This document shows, piece after piece, positions 42,814 to 52,264 of a stretch of DNA of 64,000 bases. How positions within the stretch are numbered: position 1 is the stretch's first letter; every line of letters begins with the position of its first letter. Source of the DNA: Dactylonectria macrodidyma (lineage: Eukaryota > Ascomycota > Sordariomycetes > Hypocreales > Nectriaceae); NCBI GenBank assembly GCA_020744425.1, contig JAGMUV010000029.1:806001-870000 (forward strand). The letters are read 5' to 3'. The translations under genes were made by a program, and so were the position numbers. The notes under the pieces were generated by a model. That model was not told the DNA's origin. It saw only the letters and a list, made by a program, of their open reading frames with translations, and did no database searches.

Positions 42814-43549
42814 GGTGTGCACGCATTCGACTTCGGTTGGAGGTGGCGTGTTTCAACAACACATTCTTTTGATTCGTTTACTTTGTCATTGCACAACTTC
42901 TTCGCTCAGTCTCTGAGCCCATATTTTTAGTGCAATGTCTTTCGTCATTATTTGAGTAGCAACTTCACGTACTTTCTCGAAACTCCATTGTGATAAAGAG
43001 AATCGACATGCGTTACAAGGAAACTAGAGGCACAGATATTTGTGAATAAGAAACCAGCAAGCCAACCCTAATCCACGAAATGTCCCTGTCCCCCTGCTGC
43101 TGAGTTATTTAACTCTTGGATGACGCCGTCGTCGCTAGTAACTTGCTACGTCCCGCCGACAATAGGCTAGCGCTCATTCTTCCAACCGACAAATACTGTG
43201 GCTAGATGATCAATTTGAACTTGTCTTGATGCTCCCTGAACAGGCCTTTTCGCTTCGTATTACCCCGAGAGCCCATCCACACTTCAACAAGACGGAAAGG
43301 CACCGAAAGCGTCGGTAATCCAGCCACGAATCAGTCGCTTTGATGGTCTTCCCCGCACCATTTCCCCGCAATTAAGATCTGCAGAGAGGCGGGGAAACAC
43401 AATACGTATTTCTGCAGGTGGATGGAGAATTCTCAGTTGTCATTATTCCGGCTGGTTAAAAACGACACAACTCAGCTCGACCTCACTCATATGATGCCAT
43501 CAATACTGATTGTGATCTTCTTATTCATCGTTGACGGCACCGTTGTTTC
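42814..43549. other. Spacer between two hydrolase genes
   Basis: Contains the GH3 3' end and the GH5 promoter; no gene. An open frame starting at 43422 precedes the TATA box and so is probably not translated. Confidence 0.45.
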
Positions 43550-43557
43550 TATAAAAG
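43550..43557 (+). promoter_or_regulatory. TATA box of the GH5-X2 gene
   Basis: TATAAAAG, 70 bp upstream of the ATG at 43620. It rules out the upstream in-frame ATG at 43422 and supports the start that gives a signal peptide. Confidence 0.6.
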
Positions 43558-43619
43558 GGACAAACAGCCACATCGAGATCCCCATGGCAGTGACTTTTCC
43601 ATCAGTTCCCAGACGCAAA

Positions 43620-45529
43620 ATGAGCTCGGTGCACTTCCTTCTAGCTCTCGGCCTGGCTAGTCTTTGCCAGCCAGCTATGGTACACTGCCAGGTCACTTGC
43701 ACAGGACAGTTTCAAGACATCTCGGCCCGTGACTTTGTGGCTAATCTCGCCCCCGGTTGGAACCTCGGCAACAGTCTAGATGCGTTTCCAGACGAAGACA
43801 GCTGGAACAACCAACCTGTAGTCGAGACAACCATTGACGATGCAAAGACTGCAGGTTTCAAGAGTGTTCGCGTCCCAGGTATGCAGTGTCCACCTAGTCT
43901 TGCCGAAATTACGAGCTACAACTGGCCCTAACCTCGGACTTGCTCTACAGTTACCTGGGCATATCACTTCACTGGCAGTTCAAATGAAGGGAACTCTCCT
44001 GACTGGACGGTCGACCCTGCCTGGCTGCAACGTGTATACGACGTCATTCGCATAATTACGTCTCGTGGGCTATATACTATTGTCAACATCCATCACGACT
44101 CGGCTCTGTGGGCTGACTTCGCAGCCACTGGCGCTAACTTGGCTATGATTGAGGAGAAATTTTACCGGCTGTGGTATCAGATCGGGGCGAAGCTAGCTTG
44201 CACATCGTCTTCCGTAGCCTTTGAGCCTATTAACGAGCCCCGAGGCGAATCTGACGAACATGTTGCTCAGCTGCTGAAGCTGAACAACATCTTCCTGCAG
44301 GCTATTAAAGATGCAGGTGGCTTCAACTCACAACGGGTGGTCACATTGGGCGGGCTAGGGCAGGACATACAGCGGACAATTCAATGGTTTGAAAGACCTA
44401 GTTCACAATTCTCTAACCCCTATGCTCTGCAAGTGCATTATTATGCGCCCTGTACGTTTGATCTTCCCATGCAACTAGTTATGCGTGCGCTGCTAACACT
44501 TGCTCATGTAGATGACTTTACGTCGGCTGCTTGGGGTACGACGATTTGGGGCTCTGACACCGACAAGGCACAGGTCGATGATACCTTTGCCCAACTGCGT
44601 AGCGCCTTCCCGGATATCCCCATCGTCATTGGAGAATGGCTCGTCAGCCCCGTTCATTCTGAGCCAGCAGCCAGGTGGCGCTACTATGATTTCCTTGCCC
44701 GCACATCTCTAAAATATAAATACGCGCCGATTATCTGGGATACGGGGAATGACATCCTAGACCGCACCTCTCGCACCTTGTTTGATGCTACAGGCCTTCA
44801 GGTTCATCTTAATGCTTTACAGGGAATTAATAACAGCCTGCCAGACTCTACTATTGACACTGGCGCAACAAGCCAGTTTTCATCTGCATTTGCCTTCCAT
44901 AAGATTGGCAACGAGATCCAAGACCAGACCCATGCCTTTTCCTTTAACGGAAACCTGGTTGAGTCTATCACAGTTGGTGATAGAGTCTTAATTGAAGGAA
45001 CCGACTATTTGTTTGTTAGCAACGGGATTCGGTTCCATTCCTCGTTCCTATCAGACTACTTTAACTCCAATGCCACCGGGGTCAAGGCGACTGCGTCGGT
45101 CTCTTTCTCAGCTGGAGCAAGCATTCCGATTCAACTTGTCCTTTGGGACTCTCCGACAGCCCCAATATCAAGCTCAGTCGCTATAGCTGGGTCTGAAATG
45201 TTTGTAGCTGTAAACTGGAAGGGGTCAGCAAGCCAGCAACTATAGCCGCGTTTAAGACCGACGGGACTCCTCTGGTCGATGAATGGACCGTCTATCTTCC
45301 ACCGCTTGGCCGAGGAAGAATGACCTTTGGTGCACAATGGACTTGGAATTGTTAGTCCCCTGTAACTTTGAAGGCATCGGGCTAACCTGAAGCAGGGGAT
45401 CAGGGTGGAATCACCATCACGGAAGAGGCAGTCTTAGCTGTGGTGGCGTCTGCTCATTCGGCAACATTTATCATTGAGGCGTACCCTCGTGTCGAGGGCA
45501 ATATTGTGAACTATACCTTGACGGTTTGA
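43620..45529 (+). CDS. GH5 endo-beta-1,4-glucanase with CBM_X2-like module; likely frameshifted
   Basis: Exons 43620-43878, 43951-44451, 44512-45350 and 45396-45529. Signal peptide MSSVHFLLALGLASLCQPAM, then a GH5 barrel: LAPGWNLGNSLDAF, VNIHHDSALWADF, acid/base Glu in FEPINEP (E182) and nucleophile Glu in IVIGEWLVS (E295). A C-terminal immunoglobulin-like X2 module follows (SSAFAFHKIGNEIQDQTHAF, VLIEGTDYLFVSNG). The 60-nt third intron keeps the frame if retained. Near 45229 (GSAS) one base seems missing: the frame stops at 45243, yet a +1 frame continues sensibly through DEWTVYLPPLGRGRMTF and a proper intron to TGA at 45527. Either a recent inactivating deletion in the X2 tail or a sequence error. 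The catalytic domain is intact. It would cleave cellulose or related glucans outside the cell. Confidence 0.82.
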
Positions 45530-45589
45530 TCCGCCCCCATGCTACTCTAGTGCTTTAAGTGTATTTCGTGCAGTGGCGTTACTTTGATA

Positions 45590-45790
45590 TCTGTTGGATC
45601 GGGACTTCAGGTGGCGGCATACCGGTAACCCTCGGGTATTTCGATATCTGATGGATCCGTAACCGTCAATTCGATCATAGGGATAGTCTTCAATACGATG
45701 TGGGGACCAAATATGATGTTGGTGATCGATCCTTCCAGCCCCCTCTTTTCTTGTTTGGGTCAACCCCACATCCTATGACTAAGATCAGGA
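45590..45790 (-). repeat. Dispersed repeat family, copy B
   Basis: On the minus strand: TGATCTTAGTCATAGG, ATGTGGGGTTGACCC, GAGGGGGCTGGAAGGATC, ATCATATTTGGTCCCC, CCTATGATCGAATTGACGG. It matches copy A at 16110 base for base over long stretches. One frame reads ITNIIFGPHIVLKTIPMIEL then TVTDPSD, parallel to copies A and D. Confidence 0.65.
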
Positions 45791-45869
45791 TACAGTATTG
45801 ATGTATGAGAGGATTGCGCCTCTCCGGCCCTTATTCCGCCACCCGAGAGTGAATCCAACAATATCCTTG

Positions 45870-46045
45870 CCTTGGTCAGGTGACCTAATGACCCAAAACC
45901 GCTCACAGGAAAAGAGGGGGAAAGCAGGAACAAGAACAGAGATTAATACAATCTCAGTCTTTGGCCTCAAGAAAATGTCGATTGAAGACCATCCCTGTGA
46001 TCGAATTTGGCTGTGCGGTATCCAACAATATTTCGGCGCTTATTA
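45870..46045 (+). repeat. Dispersed repeat family, copy C
   Basis: Head to head with copy B. Shares CAGGAAAAGAGGGGG, ATTGAAGACCATCCCTGTGA and TCGAATT with copy B and ends near GGCGCTTATTAATCC. Confidence 0.55.
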
Positions 46046-46355
46046 ATCCATCCCATAATAGGGGGAGCGCCTACTGCTGAGCTTCAGCGCTTATGCACTG
46101 TACTCAGCGATTTACCTGTGACGGTACAAGGGCACGAACGAGGTCGAGTGCGACTTGGGTAAAATGATTGTTTACGAGAAGAGAAAGAGATTCCTAAGGA
46201 AAACTCAGACTTAAGCTATTTACACAAATGTTCATAAGTTAAATGAGACTATTCATAAAGTATGAAAGTCACATGATCGTTCCCTCACATTACCCCTCAA
46301 TTTCATCATCATCTTACAGAGGGCTAGTAAGATCGTCACGCGCATATGCAGCCAC

Positions 46356-46690
46356 TCAGGTCTCAACATAATAATCCTTAGTTAACTCTAACGAAATGTC
46401 AATTTGATAATCATCTCTTACCTGCAACCATGCTTTTATATGCTGAACGTAGTCCTTTTGGCATGGAGCAGGCCGATATGTATCTTTTCGAGCCTTGCTA
46501 TAAACGGCATTCACAAGTGAAATAACTTGTGATGGATCCAATACGGCTAGGATGATCAGAGCCTTCAAAGGGGGTTTGCTATAGAGACCAAAGATGATTG
46601 TATTGATGTGTGTATGATCTAGGATGCCTCCGGCCCCCTCTTTTCCTATGAGGGGTTTCTTGGTCAATCTCACACCCTATGACTAAGTGT
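46356..46690 (-). repeat. Dispersed repeat family, copy D, with an open frame
   Basis: On the minus strand the copy opens CTTAGTCATAGGGTGTGAGA then TTGACC and contains GAGGGGGCCGGAGGCATCC, like copy A. It holds an intact 105-codon frame: IGKEGAGGILDHTHINTIIF, GLYSKPPLKALIILAVLDPS, then KDTYRPAPCQKDYVQHIKAW. The first half is recognisable, in decayed form, in copies A and B. I do not know the family. Confidence 0.55.
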
Positions 46691-46968
46691 TGGATACGCG
46701 GTGTGTCTTTAGTAAAGATTAGGGATAGCCAGATAAAATGTAGATCAATTCTTGATATGTTTGGTTATTCTTGTTGTTCTTGTTCTCGTTGACTCTCGTC
46801 TCCATTTTCCTCTAGAGCGGGGTTTTATCATCATCTTGAGTCATAGATGCAGATATCCCAGTATTCTGATACCTGAATGACCTCCTTGATGCATTACCCA
46901 GCCACAATCTAACACTAAAACAGGATATTAATGTATCAGAGGTTGTTTCTAGCCGGGCCCTAGTCCGG

Positions 46969-47163
46969 TGTCACGGGCCAGATGAGATCAACTCAAGAGG
47001 TAATGCCACTGTATTACGAGAATACTACGATGAAGAGGAAAGAGAGAAAGCGGGCAGGCGCGTAGACGCGTAGACGCGTTAATAGTCCCTGCGGCCTGCC
47101 CCGTGCGTCCTAGTTACGTATCGACCCCACCCTGGGTCCAGCACTCCAGACGCTCCCGTCACA
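46969..47163 (+). mobile_element. Solo LTR, 195 bp, with 5-bp target duplication
   Basis: Begins TGTCACGGG and ends CCCGTCACA, directly flanked by TCCGG on both sides (46964-46968 and 47164-47168). Same length and about 95 percent identical by eye to the reverse complement of 2721-2915. It sits inside another repeat: the sequence on its two sides (GAGGTTGTTTCTAGCC and CACCCGAGGGGTCAATCCAA) corresponds to the uninterrupted spacer at 45800-45860 between copies B and C. Confidence 0.9.
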
Positions 47164-47168
47164 TCCGG

Positions 47169-47623
47169 CACCCGAGGGGTCAATCCAACAACTTGCGTAT
47201 AGTTTGAGTTTCGATTGTCACGATGTGTATTTGGGTAGCAGGGCGTGTATATGGCGTGTGACTGCTATAGCAATATCCTTCTAGCTATTTTAGCATAAAG
47301 GGTGTACAGGGACTCAGAGCGGGGACTTGACACAATCAAGAATATACACACACCCAATCAGGTGCCTCACACGATCAGAGATCGTGACACCTCTAACATC
47401 GGTTATTCCACTAATTCTCTTTAAACCGTTGGCGCTATGTCCCTAAGCGGGTCATAATACCTCATAACTCAATAGCACTCCGGCCAGATCCGAATTCCTC
47501 CAAAGCTCAATCTCCACATATTTTGACCTCCTAGCTGTCCCAGTCCCAACCAGGCATATTATATTCTCACTACCTCCCACCAACCAAACATTCCAGATCC
47601 AGACGCATGAGCCGCTTCCAGTC
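47169..47623. other. Promoter-side spacer of the next gene
   Basis: No gene recognised. Confidence 0.4.
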
Positions 47624-48742
47624 ATGTCAGAGTTTCGGCCTCGCCGTGCGCACAAAAAATCCCGGGGCGGGTGCCGACCATGCAAAGATCGCCATGTCAA
47701 GTGCGATGAGTCCAGGCCACAATGCGTCAACTGCTTGACAAATGAACGCCAGTGTTCCTACACGACCGAGCAGCTCATCCTTGCACCTAGAATCGGCACC
47801 ATAAATGGGTCGTTGCCCCATTCACAGAGTCATCCTGTGTTCAGCCTGCAACACATGTCGCTCCTTCTCAACGTCACGAACAACCCAGCAGAGTTTATCA
47901 TGTGCGACGAACTGTCCCAAGCCATCGTATCCGACATCATAAAACCTGCTCTGGAGAACCAATACGTCATGGATGCACTTCTCGCTCTATCCGCGCTCCA
48001 ACACAGCCTACAAGCCCCATCAGGCTCGACCAACTACCGCCTGCTTAGCATACAACTCCAGGGGAGGGCACTGTCTCTCCACAATGATTCGGCAATCGAC
48101 TCTTCAGCACACGGTTTTCTTCCGCGCTTCGTATTCTCAATGCTCCTAGGATATTCTCTCCTCCATGACACTCTTTCAAGTTCAAAAGAGGACATTTCTA
48201 TTTTCATTGAAAAGTTTGGAGATTACCTTCCTGTTATCCAGCTCGGTAAGACAATGGCAAGAGACCACTGGGCCACTATCCGAATGTCAGAGATACGACA
48301 TATCTACTTTGCCGTGGGGCTTGATCCTGAGCACTCCGACTTTATTTCATCAGAGGCGGAAGATGATCTTAGAACTGTTGACTCGATGTTGACTCATTCA
48401 GATATGGAGCAGACGCGGCTCGATTCATGTCAGAAAGCACTGACGTCTCTTAAAATGGCCTTCACTTTATACCAAAAGCACCTTCAACACAAACAACTAC
48501 GTACTCAGGCTGGGGCGACCTACCTAGTATACACACCTTTGGCCTTTGTGGACGCTCTAAAAGAAAATCAGCCTGAAGCTCTTGTCATTCTCGCCCATTA
48601 CGGTGTACTGCTATATAAATGTCGCGACTCTTGGGTGGTGGGGGATGCTGGAAAACAGCTTATTCGGCTTATTTCGTCCTACCTAAGTCCACGCTGGGAC
48701 GGTTTTATGAAACTGCCAAAGGAAGTTTTATCTCTGGATTAA
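47624..48742 (+). CDS. Zn2Cys6 transcription factor, single exon (UPC2-like)
   Basis: A 372-residue protein with the zinc cluster CRPCKDRHVKCDESRPQC-VNC-LTNERQC (CX2CX6CX6CX2CX6C) directly after a basic N-terminus (RPRRAHKKSRGG). A helical ligand/activation domain follows: IVSDIIKPALENQYVMDALL, ALSALQHSL, and near the C-terminus ALVILAHYGVLLYKCRDSW. The ALLALSA..H and ALVILAHYAVLL pattern is that of the sterol-uptake-control (UPC2/ECM22)-like group. No intron needed. Targets unknown; adjacent genes give no hint. Confidence 0.87.
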   Translation: MSEFRPRRAHKKSRGGCRPCKDRHVKCDESRPQCVNCLTNERQCSYTTEQLILAPRIGTINGSLPHSQSHPVFSLQHMSLLLNVTNNPAEFIMCDELSQAIVSDIIKPALENQYVMDALLALSALQHSLQAPSGSTNYRLLSIQLQGRALSLHNDSAIDSSAHGFLPRFVFSMLLGYSLLHDTLSSSKEDISIFIEKFGDYLPVIQLGKTMARDHWATIRMSEIRHIYFAVGLDPEHSDFISSEAEDDLRTVDSMLTHSDMEQTRLDSCQKALTSLKMAFTLYQKHLQHKQLRTQAGATYLVYTPLAFVDALKENQPEALVILAHYGVLLYKCRDSWVVGDAGKQLIRLISSYLSPRWDGFMKLPKEVLSLD

Positions 48743-49003
48743 TTGAGCAATATACGATAGTAGATGGATAAACCAATGCCCCGTAGTTAAAGTCCAGCGT
48801 TGCACAGCTCCCCAGTGCAGATGCTGCAACTGCGGATGATAAATGGGAGTGCTAGTGTATATCACTGCGATGAAGTCCCCTGGTTTCATCTTCCTTGTCC
48901 GCCTCGTTTGGCTCGTCTTCTTTTTGTCCTTGCAACCCAACACAAAGTCCTCAACTCTCAGCAAGCCTCGCCTCATCATCTGCTAACAACTTCCATTTCA
49001 ACC
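48743..49003. other. Spacer
   Basis: Short spacer; nothing recognised. Confidence 0.4.
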
Positions 49004-49132
49004 ATGGAGACTGCTGGCCTAGTAATGGGCGTTGTTGCACTGGCGGGAACATCCAAGGACTGTGTAGACCTGTTCTCATATTTTTTTTTTGTCTTGTCGA
49101 TCACTCGGAATACAGAAAATGGGTCTGTGTGA
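49004..49132 (+). pseudogene. N-terminal stub of a HeLo-domain (HET-s-like) gene
   Basis: METAGLVMGVVALAGTSKDC then VDLFSYF matches the first helix of HeLo/HET-s prion-inhibition-type domains. At a run of T (49080-49090) the frame is lost; a neighbouring frame reads LSCRSLG, the expected continuation, so one or two bases of the T run have changed. The rest of the domain and any C-terminal effector part are absent. Full-length relatives act in fungal self/non-self cell death; this stub cannot. Confidence 0.5.
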
Positions 49133-50355
49133 TGGGTCACAAGTAGTGACGGTGTAAATGTGAGAAAGGTTTGATTTCTCTAAGCCGAGGGCTTATTAAC
49201 TGGCGAACCCCCGCCGACCCGGGTTGGATTCACCACTTCGTCTCACGTGACTACCTTATGCCCAGGTGTTCCAACATGGTCCAATTCAACCGGTGGAAGA
49301 CGAATACTTTCTCCACAGGTAACAAGACGAAATTCCTTCTCCACTAATTACAACTCTCAACCAAGGCCCTGGCTCCGTCCGTCCATGCAAACGTCCAAGT
49401 TAGGGCATGCTTCCCACTTGCAAAAAAAAAACAGGCTTTCTATTCTGGGGCACATCCTCGCCACTTTTACCTAACAGAAACTCGACAAGTGCTCCGCAAT
49501 GGGCACTTAGAGGAGACCCCAAGACCAGCAATTGAGTTCCTCGGCTCGCTTGACTTGATCAAAACAAAACACACGCGCATTGACGTCACGCGGACTTGGT
49601 TTCCTTTACATAATAGCAGTTCCGCTGCTAGCAAAGTGGAGGAGGACGAGAATTGCGCGTTCCGTTCGTGTCTGCATTGCGTTCCGGACTCCGACTCCGG
49701 GGACCCATCCAGTCACAGTCATGATTTCTTCTTATATTGCCACTTCCGGCCATGGAATTTTTCCCACTATGTGTCGTGAATGCTAGTCTAACTTTTCTTC
49801 AGCCCGACATTCTTTTAATAGTCCATTGGAAAGCCTCACAACATTCACTTTGCTCACCTGTTCTCCTTTTGTCTGTCTGTCTGTCTATCTATCTGTTTGT
49901 TAATCTCTCTCACTTTCGTTTTAAATACTTTTAAGTTATAATTTGCTAAGCTTCTGCTCTCTTAATAAAGAAAATCATAGTGATATAATAAAATACTTCG
50001 AACACCCATTAAGTTGCCAAGGCAAGGGACTTAACGGCTGAATATCCAGCCCGAAGGGGAAATACCCTATACCTGCTATTAAATTCTCCTGGAGGAACCC
50101 CCTAGAACCCCCCTTTCAACTGCGGCGGTAACCAGCTGTTAAACCACTTCAAACCTGTAGTCAGGGAGTTGACTGATAGACATAGGGGTCCCTCTACCAC
50201 TTCCTGACAGGCCCAATCAACTATATACCGTATATCGAATTTCCCCTTTCCCTGTAGCTTATAGGAAAACGTCATTTAATCAATGTAGCGTGGTGGATAC
50301 GGCTGATCGGTCAGCTGTTGAGCCTGACGGCGTTGTTGGTCAGCAAGGCGCATCT
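49133..50355. other. Gene-free stretch with a microsatellite
   Basis: Only short frames without family features. A CTGT/CTAT microsatellite lies at 49871-49900. The right end (49980-50355) is the downstream flank of the helicase fragment and may belong to the same element. Confidence 0.4.
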
Positions 50356-51150
50356 TCATCCCTGCCTTATAGTCAGCCACAAACGCAGTACGTAGGAAAC
50401 GCAGGCGTATAAACCTTCCGTGGGCGTGTGGTTATAGAGGCTCTGGCGGTCGAACGGCGCCTCGAGGAGTAGGCCTTCCAGCGAGGTAACTCGTGAGACG
50501 GCAACATAACTAATACCGGCCTGGAAGTCGCGTGTAGCGAGGTCAGTAACTATCTGATCCTTCGTTAGGCTCTGGCATTTGTGAATAGTGATAGCAAATG
50601 CCACGATCAAGGGAAACTGCGTGCGAGCGCAGGTCTCGTTGCCCACTAGGAAATCACGCGTGACTGGAAGGATGGGTACGATTTTCCTGCCCTCGTTCGT
50701 TGTTAGATACGGCGGCCCGTCGTAGCTATCGAAATCTACTATAATAACCGCCGGGGGTTCTTCCCATGGGTTGGTGCCTTCGTTCCAGGCGATGTCGTAT
50801 ACAGTACCCTGGGCGCCGTTAACTAGGCCAGCTGGCTGCCATAGGTTAGTCGTAAGCATCACCCTGGCGCCTTTAGCAATAGGGAACCTGTTAGATAGGT
50901 TGCCAGCGTTGTCGCTTGGCGCCTGCCCCGCGCCGTTGCCCCGATTCTTTGCCTCCACCTGTACTGCTGGGTCGTTGAGGTGCACTATATGCTCGTAATT
51001 GTACTCATTAACCCGGGCCTTTGTAGAATACACCCGCAAAGCGGCCTTGAAGCTGTCAATCTCGCTCTGTGTTAGCTTGGCCTGTACCTGATTACTAAGG
51101 AGGTTCCATGACGGTATAGATAACTTAACTTCACGCAATTCCTGTGTCAC
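50356..51150 (-). pseudogene. C-terminal fragment of a PIF1-like helicase
   Basis: A 264-codon frame holding the second half of a PIF1/RepHel-type SF1B helicase: RFPIAKGARVMLTTNLWQPA, GLVNGAQGTVYDI, VIIVDFDSYDGPP, LVAFAITIHKCQSLT-type motif V (AITIHKCQSLTKDQIV) and motif VI YVAVSRVTSLEGLLL. Walker A and B motifs are missing and the frame just starts within the linker, so this is a truncated piece. PIF1-like helicases of this kind occur as host genes and as the helicase of Helitrons. I could not find a Helitron 3' hairpin and CTRR end with confidence. Confidence 0.7.
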
Positions 51151-52264
51151 ATTTCGGGATATCGGATTTTGCAGCTATGACAACAGTCAAGCTTTCTGCT
51201 CTTCATCATAAGGTTCCACAGCCACTTTCCTCGTCACTGGCCTCGTCATCAGCTTCGTCACAAGCTATGATCAGGAGGATAGCTAGATAAAGTCAAATAG
51301 TCCGTAGCATCCGGACCGCCTTGGCTGTCCGAGGTCATCATCAGTCTCTTCATCTATAAGACTGACCCAAAGACCCTCATTAGATAGGAAGAATAGCAAG
51401 AGCTTCTCACACACATGATCACTTCCATCTCCTAGATGCAACAGCAATGCGACAGTTATGAGCCCGGGAGGACAGTGTCCTGTAACTTCCACTGAAAATT
51501 GCTATCGCAGCTGAAATAGGCAACCCCTACGCCAACCAGATGAGGTCGGCAGTTCGAACCCCGCATCTTACAACAAGGTCGCACCGGGCGTCACACACAC
51601 ATCAAGCCGGGCACAGTCACACAGAGCAGTACAGCCTGCCTCTCGACACCACTATTCAGATCACCTCACGCAACAATCGCTAATCTGGGGGGGTATGTCA
51701 CATTCAGTATATCTATAGTATTTGCACTACGTTCTAGCGGAGTGCGCATTCCCTTTAGTGTAGCTGGCAATGTGACAGCAACTTTTAACGTCTCGCGTTA
51801 CATTCGACTCTGTGGAGGGTGATAAGCACTTCCCCGCGTTTCCCCAGATCTCCCCATATGGTAGAGGGAGCACTGCTGGCAATCCACTACTGGACTTCTA
51901 TACGCGTATTTATGTCGGTGTGACTTTGGAATACCCTCACATGAGACTACCAAACCATGCCACTGCTTCTAGTACCAGCGGTTCAAGTTTCTATTGTCGG
52001 GTTGCTAAATTCCATTATTGCGCTACAAGATGCGGACCTTTTTGTTCAGAATAGAAAGGGAAACGGCATTAAAGGAGTCACCTAAAGAAGAAATCCCCAC
52101 GAGTTCGGTCGTTTTCTCAGATCATCGTAAAGGAATTCCCGTATGTCGAATCCGCATATGGCAAAGCAAGAGATTGACTATAAAGTGCTTCAAATCCAGA
52201 CCCTCCCACATCGCCGCCCATTTGAGTAACCAACAAACAATCCACCCTACAGTCATCTGCAACC
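51151..52264. other. Gene-free stretch upstream of the DUF1593 gene
   Basis: No gene recognised. A TTCGAACCCCGC word near 51560 resembles a Pol III B box but no tRNA can be folded. A TATAAAG at about 52177 fits as the TATA box of the next gene. Confidence 0.4.

Larger units (their letters stand above)
45530..46968. other. Repeat-family region
   Basis: About 1.4 kb made largely of inverted and direct degenerate copies of one repeat family (listed below) with spacer. No independent gene seen. Confidence 0.5.

Noticed and set aside
43422..43619. Longer N-terminus for the GH5 gene
   Set aside because: A TATA box at 43550 lies inside it and it would bury the signal peptide.
51530..51600. tRNA-like B-box word GTTCGAACCCC
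   Set aside because: The T stem does not pair and no acceptor or anticodon stem can be formed.
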